Shown piece after piece: positions 18,184 through 26,872 of a stretch of 64,000 nt of DNA. How positions within the stretch are numbered: position 1 is the first letter of the stretch; each line of letters opens with the position of its first letter. Made by a program: the position numbers and the translations under genes. The notes under the pieces are model-generated. The model made no database searches, was not told the DNA's origin, and saw only the letters and a list, made by a program, of their open reading frames with translations. Source of the DNA: Mesorhizobium sp. WSM4306. GTDB taxonomy: Bacteria; Pseudomonadota; Alphaproteobacteria; Rhizobiales; Rhizobiaceae. The DNA lies in the NCBI RefSeq assembly GCF_007003975.1, contig NZ_VFTC01000002.1:62001-126000 (forward strand). The letters are read 5' to 3'.

Positions 18184-20472
18184 ATGGCTTCGCAGGCTCT
18201 TACATCAAACGAACCGCTTTTCAGCAGACCCGGCGGAAGGGATGGACGCCGGTTGCTTGCGCTGCCCGGTGTCGTCGCGATCGCCGGTGCGCTGGTTACG
18301 GCGGCAATCTCATTTGCGATCCTCGTCGGCGCGACGCCGATCACGCCGGACGCAAACACGACGCTGACGCTGATCGCGGTCAACGCCGTGTTTGTGCTGG
18401 CGCTGATCGCCCTGGTCGGCCGCGAGGTGCATCGCATCGTCATGGCGCGCCGGCACGGCAAGGCGGCATCGCGGCTGCATGTGCGCATCGTGGCGATGTT
18501 TGCGCTGGTCGCCGCCATCCCCGCCATCATGGTGGCCATCATTGCCTCGATCACGCTCGATATCGGCCTCGACCGCTGGTTCGAGATCCGCACCAAGACG
18601 ATCGTCAACTCGTCGCTGTCGATCGCCGACGCCTATGTCCAGGAAAATGCTCGCAATCTTCAGGGCACGACGCTGTCGATGGCTTACGATCTCGACGCTT
18701 CACGTACGCTTTACGGCCTCGATCGAACCGGTTTTCTCGACCTGATGAACAAGGAAGCCGTGGGCAGGACCCTGGCGCATGCGGCGCTGATCAAGCCGGA
18801 TGGCTCCTTCGTCATGAGCGCGAAGACCGATACGAATTTCGCCATGCCGGAGCCGCCGGAAGGGGCTGTCGCGAGCGCGGCCGACGGCAAACCGGTGCTG
18901 ATCGAGCCGAAGACGCGCAACATCATGGGCGCCATCGTAAAATTGCGGGAGATCGAAGGCCTCTATCTCTACACCATTCGCCTCGTCGACCCCCAAGTGA
19001 TCAAGGCGCGGCAGATCGTCCAGTCCAACACCGCGGAATATCGCGGCCTGGAAGATAACAGGCGGACCTCGCAGGTGGCGTTCGCGCTGCCCTACCTGTC
19101 GCTGACGCTGATCATCATCCTGTCGGCCATCTGGACCGGCATAGCGGTGGCCGACCGCCTGGTGCGGCCCATTCGCCAGCTCATCGGCGCGGCTGACGAG
19201 GTTGCCACCGGCAATCTCGATGTCGCTGTGCCGGTGCGGCCTTCCGACGGTGATGTCGCCTCGCTTGGCGATACGTTCAACAAGATGCTGCTCGAGCTGA
19301 AATCGCAGCGCAACGAGATCTTGTCGGCCAAGGATTTGATCGACGAGCGGCGGCGTTTCTCGGAAGCGGTGCTGGCCGGCGTCACTGCCGGCGTCATAGG
19401 CGTCGATCCCTACGGTATCGTCACCATCGTCAACAAGTCGGCCGAAACGATGCTGGCCATATCGGCGACGGCAGCGCTCGGGCAGAACCTGTCGGCCGTG
19501 CTGCCGCATGTCGGCCGCGTCTTCGAGATCGGCCGCAAATCCGGCAAGCCGGTCTATCGCGAGCAGGTCACCTTCTATCGCGCCGGCGCCGAGCGGACCT
19601 TCAACGTACAGATCACCATCGAGGCCGGCGATGACGGCTCGGAGGAGAAATCCTATGTGGTGACGGTCGACGACATTACCGACCTGGTCCAGGCGCAGCG
19701 CTCGTCTGCCTGGGCGGATGTGGCGCGGCGCATCGCCCATGAGATCAAAAACCCGCTTACGCCGATCCAGCTCTCGGCCGAGCGCATCAAGCGCCGCTAC
19801 GGCAAGGTCATCACCGAGGACCGCGAGGTTTTCGACCAGTGCACCGACACCATTATCCGCCAGGTCGAAGATATCGGACGCATGGTCGACGAATTCTCCG
19901 CCTTCGCCCGTATGCCGAAGCCGGAGATGAAGGCGATCGATCTGCGCGAGGCGCTGCGTGAGGCCTCTTTCCTGGTGGAAGTCAGCCGTGCCGACATTGC
20001 TTTCGAGCGCGTTTTCGGCAGCGAGCCGCTCAAGGGCACCTTCGACAGCCGGCTGATGGCGCAAGCCTTCGGCAATGTCATCAAGAACGCCGCTGAGGCC
20101 ATTGATGGACTTGATTCAAAGGATCGTTCGGACGGCACAATTCGGATTCAAGCCCGGCGCCAAGATGGCGCCATACGAATCGACGTTATCGATAATGGCA
20201 AAGGGCTGCCGCGCGAGAATCGCCAAAGGTTGCTCGAGCCCTATATGACGACGCGCGAGAAGGGGACCGGGCTCGGTCTCGCCATCGTCAAGAAGATCGT
20301 GGAAGACCACGGCGGCCGACTCGAACTGCACGATGCGCCGCCGGATTTCCATGGTGGGAGAGGTGCGATGATCTCGATCATCCTGCCACCCGCTGCCGCA
20401 ACCGCGCCGCCACGCGGTCAAGGCGAAACGGGACACGAAAGAGAAACTGAAAAGGTCGGTAATGGCGTCTGA
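18184..20472 (+). CDS. ntrY: Nitrogen/redox sensor histidine kinase NtrY
   Basis: Membrane-bound sensor kinase of the NtrYX system (nitrogen, redox and envelope control). From ATG 18184 it has 762 residues: N-terminal membrane segments (about 25-110), a periplasmic region, another membrane segment (about 300-325), HAMP (VRPIRQLIGAADEV), PAS, phosphoacceptor [13 protein letters not shown], and HATPase with GTGLGLAIVKK. GTG 18058 and ATG 18139 are in-frame alternatives that would add up to 42 residues; neither has a good ribosome site. Its end overlaps ntrX by 11 bases. Confidence 0.93.
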   Translation: MASQALTSNEPLFSRPGGRDGRRLLALPGVVAIAGALVTAAISFAILVGATPITPDANTTLTLIAVNAVFVLALIALVGREVHRIVMARRHGKAASRLHVRIVAMFALVAAIPAIMVAIIASITLDIGLDRWFEIRTKTIVNSSLSIADAYVQENARNLQGTTLSMAYDLDASRTLYGLDRTGFLDLMNKEAVGRTLAHAALIKPDGSFVMSAKTDTNFAMPEPPEGAVASAADGKPVLIEPKTRNIMGAIVKLREIEGLYLYTIRLVDPQVIKARQIVQSNTAEYRGLEDNRRTSQVAFALPYLSLTLIIILSAIWTGIAVADRLVRPIRQLIGAADEVATGNLDVAVPVRPSDGDVASLGDTFNKMLLELKSQRNEILSAKDLIDERRRFSEAVLAGVTAGVIGVDPYGIVTIVNKSAETMLAISATAALGQNLSAVLPHVGRVFEIGRKSGKPVYREQVTFYRAGAERTFNVQITIEAGDDGSEEKSYVVTVDDITDLVQAQRSSAWADVARRIAHEIKNPLTPIQLSAERIKRRYGKVITEDREVFDQCTDTIIRQVEDIGRMVDEFSAFARMPKPEMKAIDLREALREASFLVEVSRADIAFERVFGSEPLKGTFDSRLMAQAFGNVIKNAAEAIDGLDSKDRSDGTIRIQARRQDGAIRIDVIDNGKGLPRENRQRLLEPYMTTREKGTGLGLAIVKKIVEDHGGRLELHDAPPDFHGGRGAMISIILPPAAATAPPRGQGETGHERETEKVGNGV

Positions 20473-21823
20473 TATTCTCATCGTCGATGACGAGGAAGAC
20501 ATCCGTGAACTCGTCGCGGGCATATTGAGCGACGAAGGGCATGAAACCCGCACGGCATTCGATGCCGACAGCGCGCTGGCGGCAATAGCCGATCGTGCGC
20601 CGCGGCTGATTTTCCTCGACATCTGGCTGCAGGGCTCGCGCCTGGACGGGCTGGCGCTGCTCGACGAGATCAAGACGATGCATCCGAGCCTGCCGGTGGT
20701 GATGATCTCCGGCCACGGCAATATCGAGACGGCAGTGTCGGCCATCCGCCGCGGCGCCTATGATTTCATCGAGAAGCCGTTCAAGGCCGACCGGCTGATC
20801 CTGATTGCCGAGCGGGCGCTCGAAACGTCGAAATTGCGGCGCGAGGTCTCCGACCTCAAGCAGCGCAGCGGCGAAACCTTCGACCTGATCGGCATGTCGT
20901 CGGCAATGAGCCAGTTGCGCCAGACCATCGAACGCGTTGCGCCGACCAACAGCCGTGTCATGATCATCGGCCCGTCCGGTTCGGGCAAGGAGCTCGCCGC
21001 GCGCGCCATCCACACGTTGTCGGCGCGCAAGGGTGCGCCGTTCGTGACGCTGAGTGCTGCCAACATCACGCCCGAACGCATGGAGATCGAGCTGTTCGGC
21101 ACCGAATCCAACGGCACCGAGCGCAAGGTCGGCGCGCTGGAGGAGGCCCACCGCGGCATTCTCTACATCGATGAAGTCGCCGACATGCCGCGCGAGACGC
21201 AAAACAAGATCCTGCGCGTGCTGGTCGAGCAGCAGTTCGAGCGGGTCGGCGGCACCAAGCGGGTCAAGGTCGACGTCCGCATCATTTCCTCGACCTCCCA
21301 GAACCTCGAAGCGATGATCGCCGACGGTCGTTTCCGCGAAGACCTCTATCACCGTCTGGCGGTGGTTCCGGTCATGGTGCCGGGCCTGGCCGAGCGGCGC
21401 GAGGACATTCCGTACCTCGTCGACAATTTCATGAAGCAGATTGCGCGCCAGGCCGGCATCAAGCCGCGTCGCATCGGCGACGACGCGCTTGCCGTGCTGC
21501 AGGCGCACAACTGGCCGGGCAATGTCCGCCAACTGCGCAACAATGTCGAACGGCTGATGATCCTGGCGCGCGGCGACGATGTCGATTCACCAATCACCGC
21601 CGACCTGTTGCCATCCGAGATCGGCGATGTCATGCCGCGTACGCCGAACCAGTCCGACCAGCACATCATGGCGCTGCCGCTGCGCGAAGCCCGCGAACAG
21701 TTCGAGAAGGATTATCTGATCGCCCAGATCAACCGCTTTGGCGGCAACATCTCGAAGACGGCGGAGTTCATCGGCATGGAGCGTTCCGCGCTGCACCGCA
21801 AGCTGAAGTCGCTGGGGGTCTGA
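20462..21823 (+). CDS. ntrX: Response regulator NtrX, AAA+ type without GAFTGA
   Basis: Partner of NtrY. 453 residues: receiver with Asp53 (FLDIWLQ), AAA+ domain with GPSGSGKE and YIDEVADMP, and a Fis-type helix-turn-helix (ISKTAEFIGMERSALHRKL). Where NtrC has GAFTGA this protein reads ESNGTERKVGAL, so the sigma-54 contact loop is missing, as known for alphaproteobacterial NtrX proteins, and activation through sigma-54 is not expected. Coupled to ntrY. Confidence 0.95.
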   Translation: MASDILIVDDEEDIRELVAGILSDEGHETRTAFDADSALAAIADRAPRLIFLDIWLQGSRLDGLALLDEIKTMHPSLPVVMISGHGNIETAVSAIRRGAYDFIEKPFKADRLILIAERALETSKLRREVSDLKQRSGETFDLIGMSSAMSQLRQTIERVAPTNSRVMIIGPSGSGKELAARAIHTLSARKGAPFVTLSAANITPERMEIELFGTESNGTERKVGALEEAHRGILYIDEVADMPRETQNKILRVLVEQQFERVGGTKRVKVDVRIISSTSQNLEAMIADGRFREDLYHRLAVVPVMVPGLAERREDIPYLVDNFMKQIARQAGIKPRRIGDDALAVLQAHNWPGNVRQLRNNVERLMILARGDDVDSPITADLLPSEIGDVMPRTPNQSDQHIMALPLREAREQFEKDYLIAQINRFGGNISKTAEFIGMERSALHRKLKSLGV

Positions 21824-21836
21824 TCCCCATTGTTAT

Positions 21837-21858
21837 TGGGCCAGCGAGCTGTGGCCCA
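21837..21858 (+). terminator. Hairpin between ntrX and dat
   Basis: TGGGCCA (21837-21843), 8-base loop, TGGCCCA (21852-21858), a perfect 7-base stem just after the ntrX stop. There is no T tract, so it may be a weak attenuator or an RNA-stabilising 3' end rather than a true terminator. Confidence 0.35.
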
Positions 21859-21925
21859 GCAATTGCCGGTTACGGCAGCGGCGGAATCGCCTAAAAATAC
21901 CGGGACTGTTCTGAGGGATCACTGA

Positions 21926-22786
21926 ATGCCGCGCATTGCCTATGTGAACGGGCGCTATGTCGCCCATGCCGACGCTGCCGTGCATATCGAGGATCGCGGC
22001 TACCAATTCGCCGACGGCGTCTACGAGGTCTGCGAGGTGGCGCAAGGCTTTATCGTCGACATGCCGCGGCATCTTGCCCGGCTGAACCGCTCGCTCAGCG
22101 AACTGTCGATCGACTGGCCGGTCACCAAGGGCGTGCTGCCGCTTCTCCTGCGCGAAGTCGTGCGGCGCAATCAGGTCGTCAACGGCCTGGTCTATGTCCA
22201 GGTCACGCGCGGCGTCGCCAGCCGCGACTTCGTTTTCCCTAGTGATACACTGTCGTCGCTGGTCATTACGGCCAGAAAGGCCGACCCGGCGGCGGCCGCA
22301 AAGCGGGCCGAGACCGGCATCAAGGTCATCACTGTGCCGGAAAATCGCTGGGATCGGGTCGACATCAAGAGCACCGGCCTGCTTCCCAATGTGCTGGCCA
22401 AGCAAAAGGCGAAGGAAGCCGGCGCGCAGGAAGCATGGTTCGTCGACACCGACGGCAACGTCAAGGAAGGCGGCTCGTCGAATGCCTGGATCGTTACGCG
22501 TGACGGTGTTCTGGTGACCCGGCCGGCCGAGCACGGCATCCTGCGTGGCATCACCCGCACCACCATGTTCGAGGTGGCGGCCAAGCTCGGTTTGAAGATC
22601 GAGGAACGCGGTTTTTCGGTCGCCGAGGCCAAGGCGGCGCGCGAAGCTTTCATCAGTTCGGCAACGACAATCGCCATGCCGGTGGTGGCAATTGACGGCG
22701 CCTCGGTCGCCAATGGCCATCCGGGTTCGGTAACACTTTCCTTGCGGCAGGCCTTTTTTGACGTTGCGGAAAAAAGTCCAGCCTGA
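21926..22786 (+). CDS. dat: D-amino-acid transaminase (PLP class IV)
   Basis: 286-residue fold-type IV aminotransferase that interconverts D-alanine and D-glutamate via 2-oxo acids. Family features are the N-terminal YVNGRYV...IEDRGYQFADGVYEV segment, the PLP-lysine region DIKSTGLLPNVLAK, and the cofactor-phosphate loop KEGGSSNAW. It lies between ntrX and hfq, its usual rhizobial location. A branched-chain or aminodeoxychorismate lyase role is less likely given the D-amino-acid-transaminase-type N-terminus. Confidence 0.9.
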   Translation: MPRIAYVNGRYVAHADAAVHIEDRGYQFADGVYEVCEVAQGFIVDMPRHLARLNRSLSELSIDWPVTKGVLPLLLREVVRRNQVVNGLVYVQVTRGVASRDFVFPSDTLSSLVITARKADPAAAAKRAETGIKVITVPENRWDRVDIKSTGLLPNVLAKQKAKEAGAQEAWFVDTDGNVKEGGSSNAWIVTRDGVLVTRPAEHGILRGITRTTMFEVAAKLGLKIEERGFSVAEAKAAREAFISSATTIAMPVVAIDGASVANGHPGSVTLSLRQAFFDVAEKSPA

Positions 22787-22931
22787 TAACCGCACAGATG
22801 GACTGCACATCAATATATCTCGTTCTGGTTGTCGTTACTGACGGCAAGGGGGTGTTTGCAAGCTTGACATGTGCCCGCTAATTTGGCGCACTGGCCTGCA
22901 AACCGAAGGGGATCGGCGAAAGACAAGAACA

Positions 22932-23177
22932 ATGGCGGAACGATCGCAAAACCTTCAGGACCTGTTCCTGAATTCTGTTCGCAAGAGCAAAAATCCACTC
23001 ACCATCTTTCTCATCAACGGCGTCAAGCTGACCGGCGTGGTCACTTCCTTCGACAATTTCTGTGTTCTGCTGCGGCGCGACGGCCACTCCCAGCTCGTCT
23101 ACAAGCATGCCATTTCCACGATCATGCCGAGCCAGCCGGTTCAGATGTTCGATGGCGAGGAAAGCCAGGGCGCCTGA
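22932..23177 (+). CDS. hfq: RNA chaperone Hfq
   Basis: 81-residue Sm-like hexameric chaperone that pairs small RNAs with mRNAs; in diazotrophs it also affects nifA expression (NrfA). Sm1 motif around [15 protein letters not shown] and Sm2 motif [10 protein letters not shown] are both present. I chose ATG 22932 ([10 protein letters not shown]), not the longer frame from 22869, because it matches the family N-terminus. hflX follows in the same frame directly after the stop. Confidence 0.97.
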   Translation: MAERSQNLQDLFLNSVRKSKNPLTIFLINGVKLTGVVTSFDNFCVLLRRDGHSQLVYKHAISTIMPSQPVQMFDGEESQGA

Positions 23178-24569
23178 TTGCCACGTGAGAAAGACGCGGA
23201 CCGAAGCGTTCGCGGGAAACCAGCGCATCACCCCGGGACGGAAGCCAATGGTCCGACCCGGGCGGTTGTTATTGTGCCGGTGCTTGCCCGGCACCAGCGC
23301 AGCGATGACGACACAAATCGTCCGCGGCTGACGCGTTCGGCGGACGCGCGCCACGACGAAGCGGTCGGCCTTGCCCGCGCCATCAATCTCGATCTGATCC
23401 ACACGGCTGTGATGACCGTCAACGATCCACGCCCCGCAACCTTGCTCGGCAGCGGCAAGGTCGCGGAGTTCGCCGAGATCGTCAAAGAAGGTCACGCGGA
23501 GGTTGTCATCGTCGACCATCCGCTGACGCCGGTGCAACAGCGCAATCTCGAGAAGGAATTCAACGCCAAGGTGCTCGACCGCACCGGGCTGATCCTTGAA
23601 ATCTTCGGCGAGCGTGCGCGCACCAAGGAAGGCACGCTGCAGGTCGAGCTTGCCCATCTGAACTACCAGAAGGGCCGCCTGGTGCGCAGCTGGACCCACC
23701 TTGAACGCCAGCGCGGCGGCGCCGGCTTCCTCGGCGGCCCCGGCGAAACCCAGATCGAGTCGGACCGGCGGCAGTTGCAGGAAAAGATCATCAAGCTCAA
23801 ACACGAGCTGGAAACGGTGCGCCGCACCCGCGACCTGCACCGCGCCAAGCGCAAGAAAGTGCCGTTCCCGGTGGTGGCGATCGTCGGCTACACTAATGCC
23901 GGCAAGTCGACGCTGTTCAACCGGCTGACCGGAGCCGACGTGCTGGCCGAAGACATGCTGTTTGCCACGCTCGACCCGACGCTGCGACGCGTACGCCTGC
24001 CGCACGGGACGCCGATCATCCTGTCGGATACGGTCGGCTTCATTTCGGACCTGCCGACGCATCTGGTCGCCGCCTTCCGGGCCACACTGGAAGAGGTGGT
24101 CGAGGCGGACCTGGTCATCCATCTGCGCGATATTTCGGATCCGGACACCGCCGCGCAGGCTGAGGACGTTGAACGCATCCTGGCCGATCTCGGCGTCGAT
24201 GCCGGCAATGCCAAGCGGGTCATCGAGGTGTGGAACAAGGTCGACCTGCTCGACGACGGCAACCGGGAGCGCCTGCTTGCCGATGGCGCCGATGCCAACA
24301 AGGCGCCGCCGATCGCCATCTCCGCCATCACCGGCGAGGGGATCGATGCGCTGAAGGCGCTGATCGAGATCAGGATGTCGGGCGAACTGGAAGAGCTGAC
24401 GGTGACGATCGAGCCAGCGCAGTTCGGGCTCGTCGACTGGCTCTACCGCAATGGCGACATCGTTTCGCGCACCGACAATGAGGATGGCAGCGCGACCATC
24501 GCGCTCAAGGCCACGCACACAGCCCGGCAAGAGATCGAAAGCCGATTGCACCGCAAAAACAGAGCGTAA
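23178..24569 (+). CDS. hflX: Ribosome-associated GTPase HflX
   Basis: GTPase that rescues and splits stalled ribosomes. Up to 463 residues: N-terminal HflX domain with the glycine-rich GGAGFLGGPGETQIE, a coiled helical linker, then the G domain with GYTNAGKST, DTVGFI and NKVD motifs. It follows the hfq stop with no gap and is in the same reading frame, so no ATG start exists near the family N-terminus. The annotated start is TTG 23178; a nearby GTG is possible. hfq-hflX is a classic pair. Confidence 0.93.
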   Translation: MPREKDADRSVRGKPAHHPGTEANGPTRAVVIVPVLARHQRSDDDTNRPRLTRSADARHDEAVGLARAINLDLIHTAVMTVNDPRPATLLGSGKVAEFAEIVKEGHAEVVIVDHPLTPVQQRNLEKEFNAKVLDRTGLILEIFGERARTKEGTLQVELAHLNYQKGRLVRSWTHLERQRGGAGFLGGPGETQIESDRRQLQEKIIKLKHELETVRRTRDLHRAKRKKVPFPVVAIVGYTNAGKSTLFNRLTGADVLAEDMLFATLDPTLRRVRLPHGTPIILSDTVGFISDLPTHLVAAFRATLEEVVEADLVIHLRDISDPDTAAQAEDVERILADLGVDAGNAKRVIEVWNKVDLLDDGNRERLLADGADANKAPPIAISAITGEGIDALKALIEIRMSGELEELTVTIEPAQFGLVDWLYRNGDIVSRTDNEDGSATIALKATHTARQEIESRLHRKNRA

Positions 24570-24580
24570 GCCTGCTTACG
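24565..24580. terminator. Palindrome spanning both stop codons of hflX and mazG
   Basis: CGTAAGC (24565-24571), CT, GCTTACG (24574-24580). The TAA of hflX and the TAA of convergent mazG lie in opposite arms. No T tract, so a full terminator role is uncertain. Confidence 0.4.
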
Positions 24581-25400
24581 TCTTGCCCTTGGCCTGCTGC
24601 CAGAGCGCTTCCATTTCGTCCAGCGTGGCTTTATCCAAGGTGGTTCCCGACGCCTGCAGCGCGCGCTCGACATAGTGGAAGCGCGAGCGGAATTTTTCGT
24701 TGGTGCTGCTGAGCGCCGCTTCCGAATCGAGCTTGAGGTGACGCCCGAGATTGACGACGGCAAACAGCATGTCGCCGAACTCGTCCTTGATCTCAGCCGT
24801 TTCGCCCTTGGCCAGCGCCTCGCGCAACTCGCCGATCTCTTCCTCGATCTTGTCGAGAATCGGCGCTGCCTCGCTCCAGTCGAAACCGACCCGGGCTGCC
24901 TTCTCCTGCAGTTTGAGGGCCCGGGTTAGGGCGGGCAGGGCGACTGGTACGCTGTCCAGAAAGCCCTTCCCATTGTCTTCCGGGTCGAGGCCACGGGAGA
25001 GGCGCGCGCTTCGCTTTTCGGCCTTCTCCTCAGCCTTGATCTTTTCCCACATGCCCTTGGCCATGCCGGCACTGCGCGCATCTTCGTCGCCGAAGACATG
25101 CGGATGGCGGCGGATCATCTTGGTGGTGATGGCCTCAACCACATCGCCGAAGGCGAAGTCGCCCGTCTCCTGCGCCATCTGCGCGTGGTAGACGACCTGG
25201 AGCAGGAGATCGCCGAGCTCGTCGCGCAGATCGTCGAGGTCGCCGCGCGCAATGGCGTCGGCGACCTCGTAAGCCTCCTCGATCGTATAGGGCGCGATGG
25301 TCGAGAAATCCTGCTCGATGTCCCAGGGACAGCCGGTCTTCGGCGCCCGGAGCGCTGCCATGATCTCGATCAGCCGGGAAATGTCTTTGGATGGCGTCAT
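24576..25400 (-). CDS. mazG: Nucleoside triphosphate pyrophosphohydrolase MazG
   Basis: All-alpha NTP pyrophosphatase that hydrolyses (d)NTPs to monophosphates, a house-cleaning and stringent-response-related activity. 274 residues with two MazG domains. The first carries the metal-binding EEAYEVADAI and ELGDLLLQVVYHA; the second has EEIGELREA and EFGDMLFAVVN. It is convergent with hflX, only six bases apart, sharing a palindrome across both stops. Start ATG 25400. Confidence 0.95.
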   Translation of the reverse strand: MTPSKDISRLIEIMAALRAPKTGCPWDIEQDFSTIAPYTIEEAYEVADAIARGDLDDLRDELGDLLLQVVYHAQMAQETGDFAFGDVVEAITTKMIRRHPHVFGDEDARSAGMAKGMWEKIKAEEKAEKRSARLSRGLDPEDNGKGFLDSVPVALPALTRALKLQEKAARVGFDWSEAAPILDKIEEEIGELREALAKGETAEIKDEFGDMLFAVVNLGRHLKLDSEAALSSTNEKFRSRFHYVERALQASGTTLDKATLDEMEALWQQAKGKT

Positions 25401-25453
25401 GCGGCGAATGCTATCCCGCTCCCCGTCGCTCGGCCAACGCTGTCAGCCGGTAG

Positions 25454-25487
25454 CCTAGCCTTGTCCACAGCCTAGCCTTGTCCACAG
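25454..25487. repeat. 17-base perfect tandem duplication
   Basis: The unit CCTAGCCTTGTCCACAG occurs twice in direct succession (25454-25470 and 25471-25487) between mazG and the aromatic aminotransferase gene. It is probably a recent slippage or duplication event; no function is apparent. Confidence 0.8.
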
Positions 25488-25497
25488 CCGAGCCGTA

Positions 25498-26682
25498 TCA
25501 GTCGAGCACCGAGACAACCGCCTTGGCGAGATCGTCCATGCCGTCCTCGGGCAGGCCGGCGACGTTGATGCGGCTGTCGCCAACCATGTAGACGCCATAC
25601 TCGGCCCGCAGCCGTTCGACCTGTGCCTCGGTGAGGCCGAGCCTTGAAAACATGCCGCGATGGCTGGCGATGAAATCGAAGCGGTCGGAATTGGATTGCC
25701 GGCGCAGCGCGTCGGCGAACTGGACGCGCAGCCTCAGCATGCGCAGCCGCATCTCCTCGAGTTCCGCCTCCCAATCGGCGCGAAGACCATCGTCTTCCAG
25801 CACCATGCGCACCGCGGCGGCGCCATGGTCCGGCGGCATCGAATACATGGCGCGCGCCGCCGCCAGCATCTGGCTCATCGCCACATCGGCCTCGGCACTG
25901 TTCCTGGCCAGGATCATCGCCGCGCCGACGCGGTCACGGTAGACGGCAAAATTCTTCGAGCAGCTCGAGGCAACAACCATTTCCGGCACCTTCGAGGCCA
26001 GCAGGCGCAGACCGGCGGCATCGGCATCGAGGCCCTCGCCAAAGCCCTGATAGGCAATGTCGACAAAGGGCAACAGTCCGCGCTCGACGACGAGATCGGT
26101 GACCTTGGCCCATTGCGCGGCGTCGAGATTGGCGCCGGTCGGGTTATGGCAGCAGCCATGCAGCAGCACGATATCGCCGGCCTCGGCAGTACCCAGCGCC
26201 GCCAGCATGGCGTCGAAGCGCACCGCGCCGGACGCCGCATCGAAGTAGGGATAGTCGCGCACCTTGAGGCCGGCGCCGCGCATCACCGGCGGGTGGTTCG
26301 GCCAGGTCGGATCCGACAGCCAGACGGTTGCGTCGGAGCGGGTCCGCTTCAAAAGCTCGGCCACCAGCCGTAGCGCGCCGGAGCCGCCCGGCGCCTGCGC
26401 CGCGCGAATGCGCGTCATGTCGGCTGCGGGGCCGAAGGCCAGCTTGACCATCGCCGTGTTGAAGCCGGTGTCGCCGGGAAGACCGAGATAGGTCTTGGTG
26501 TCCTGGCCCTGCAACAGCCGCTTCTCGGCCTCGCGCAAAGCGCGCATGACCGGTGTCTTGCCGTCGCGGTCCTTGTAGACGCCGACGCCGAGGTCGATCT
26601 TGCCGGGCCGCGGATCGGCGCGATAGAGGCCGATCAGGGCGATGATCTTGTCGGCGGGAGCAGGCTGCAGCGTTTCGAACAT
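25498..26682 (-). CDS. Aromatic amino acid aminotransferase (class I PLP)
   Basis: 394-residue aspartate/aromatic aminotransferase of fold type I, the size of TyrB/AspC. Opens with FETLQPAPADKIIALI, has the family GVGVYKD and ARTP-like substrate regions, and the PLP lysine in SSCSKNFAVYRDRVG. Substrate range (tyrosine, phenylalanine, aspartate) cannot be fixed from sequence alone. I chose ATG 26682 over an in-frame TTG 36 bases upstream because MFETLQPAP is the family start. Single-gene minus-strand unit. Confidence 0.9.
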   Translation of the reverse strand: MFETLQPAPADKIIALIGLYRADPRPGKIDLGVGVYKDRDGKTPVMRALREAEKRLLQGQDTKTYLGLPGDTGFNTAMVKLAFGPAADMTRIRAAQAPGGSGALRLVAELLKRTRSDATVWLSDPTWPNHPPVMRGAGLKVRDYPYFDAASGAVRFDAMLAALGTAEAGDIVLLHGCCHNPTGANLDAAQWAKVTDLVVERGLLPFVDIAYQGFGEGLDADAAGLRLLASKVPEMVVASSCSKNFAVYRDRVGAAMILARNSAEADVAMSQMLAAARAMYSMPPDHGAAAVRMVLEDDGLRADWEAELEEMRLRMLRLRVQFADALRRQSNSDRFDFIASHRGMFSRLGLTEAQVERLRAEYGVYMVGDSRINVAGLPEDGMDDLAKAVVSVLD

Positions 26683-26872
26683 GGAGATCGGTTCCGGTGG
26701 CGGCGGATTGATACGCAAATCGGGCGGGCTTCGCCAGCGCTTTCATGTGCACCAGACGGAAAGCCGGGCGAGGACCATCGTCGCCGCCTGAATCGCGCCT
26801 ACACGTTCCTGTCACATGGTCGTAGTTTGAATAGCTTGGCCGGAACAGCCGAGGCGCCGCGGCGAAAGGACA

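Noticed and set aside
22864..22869. TTGACA hexamer upstream of hfq as a -35 element
   Set aside because: No acceptable -10 sequence lies 16 to 18 bases downstream, so I did not call a promoter.
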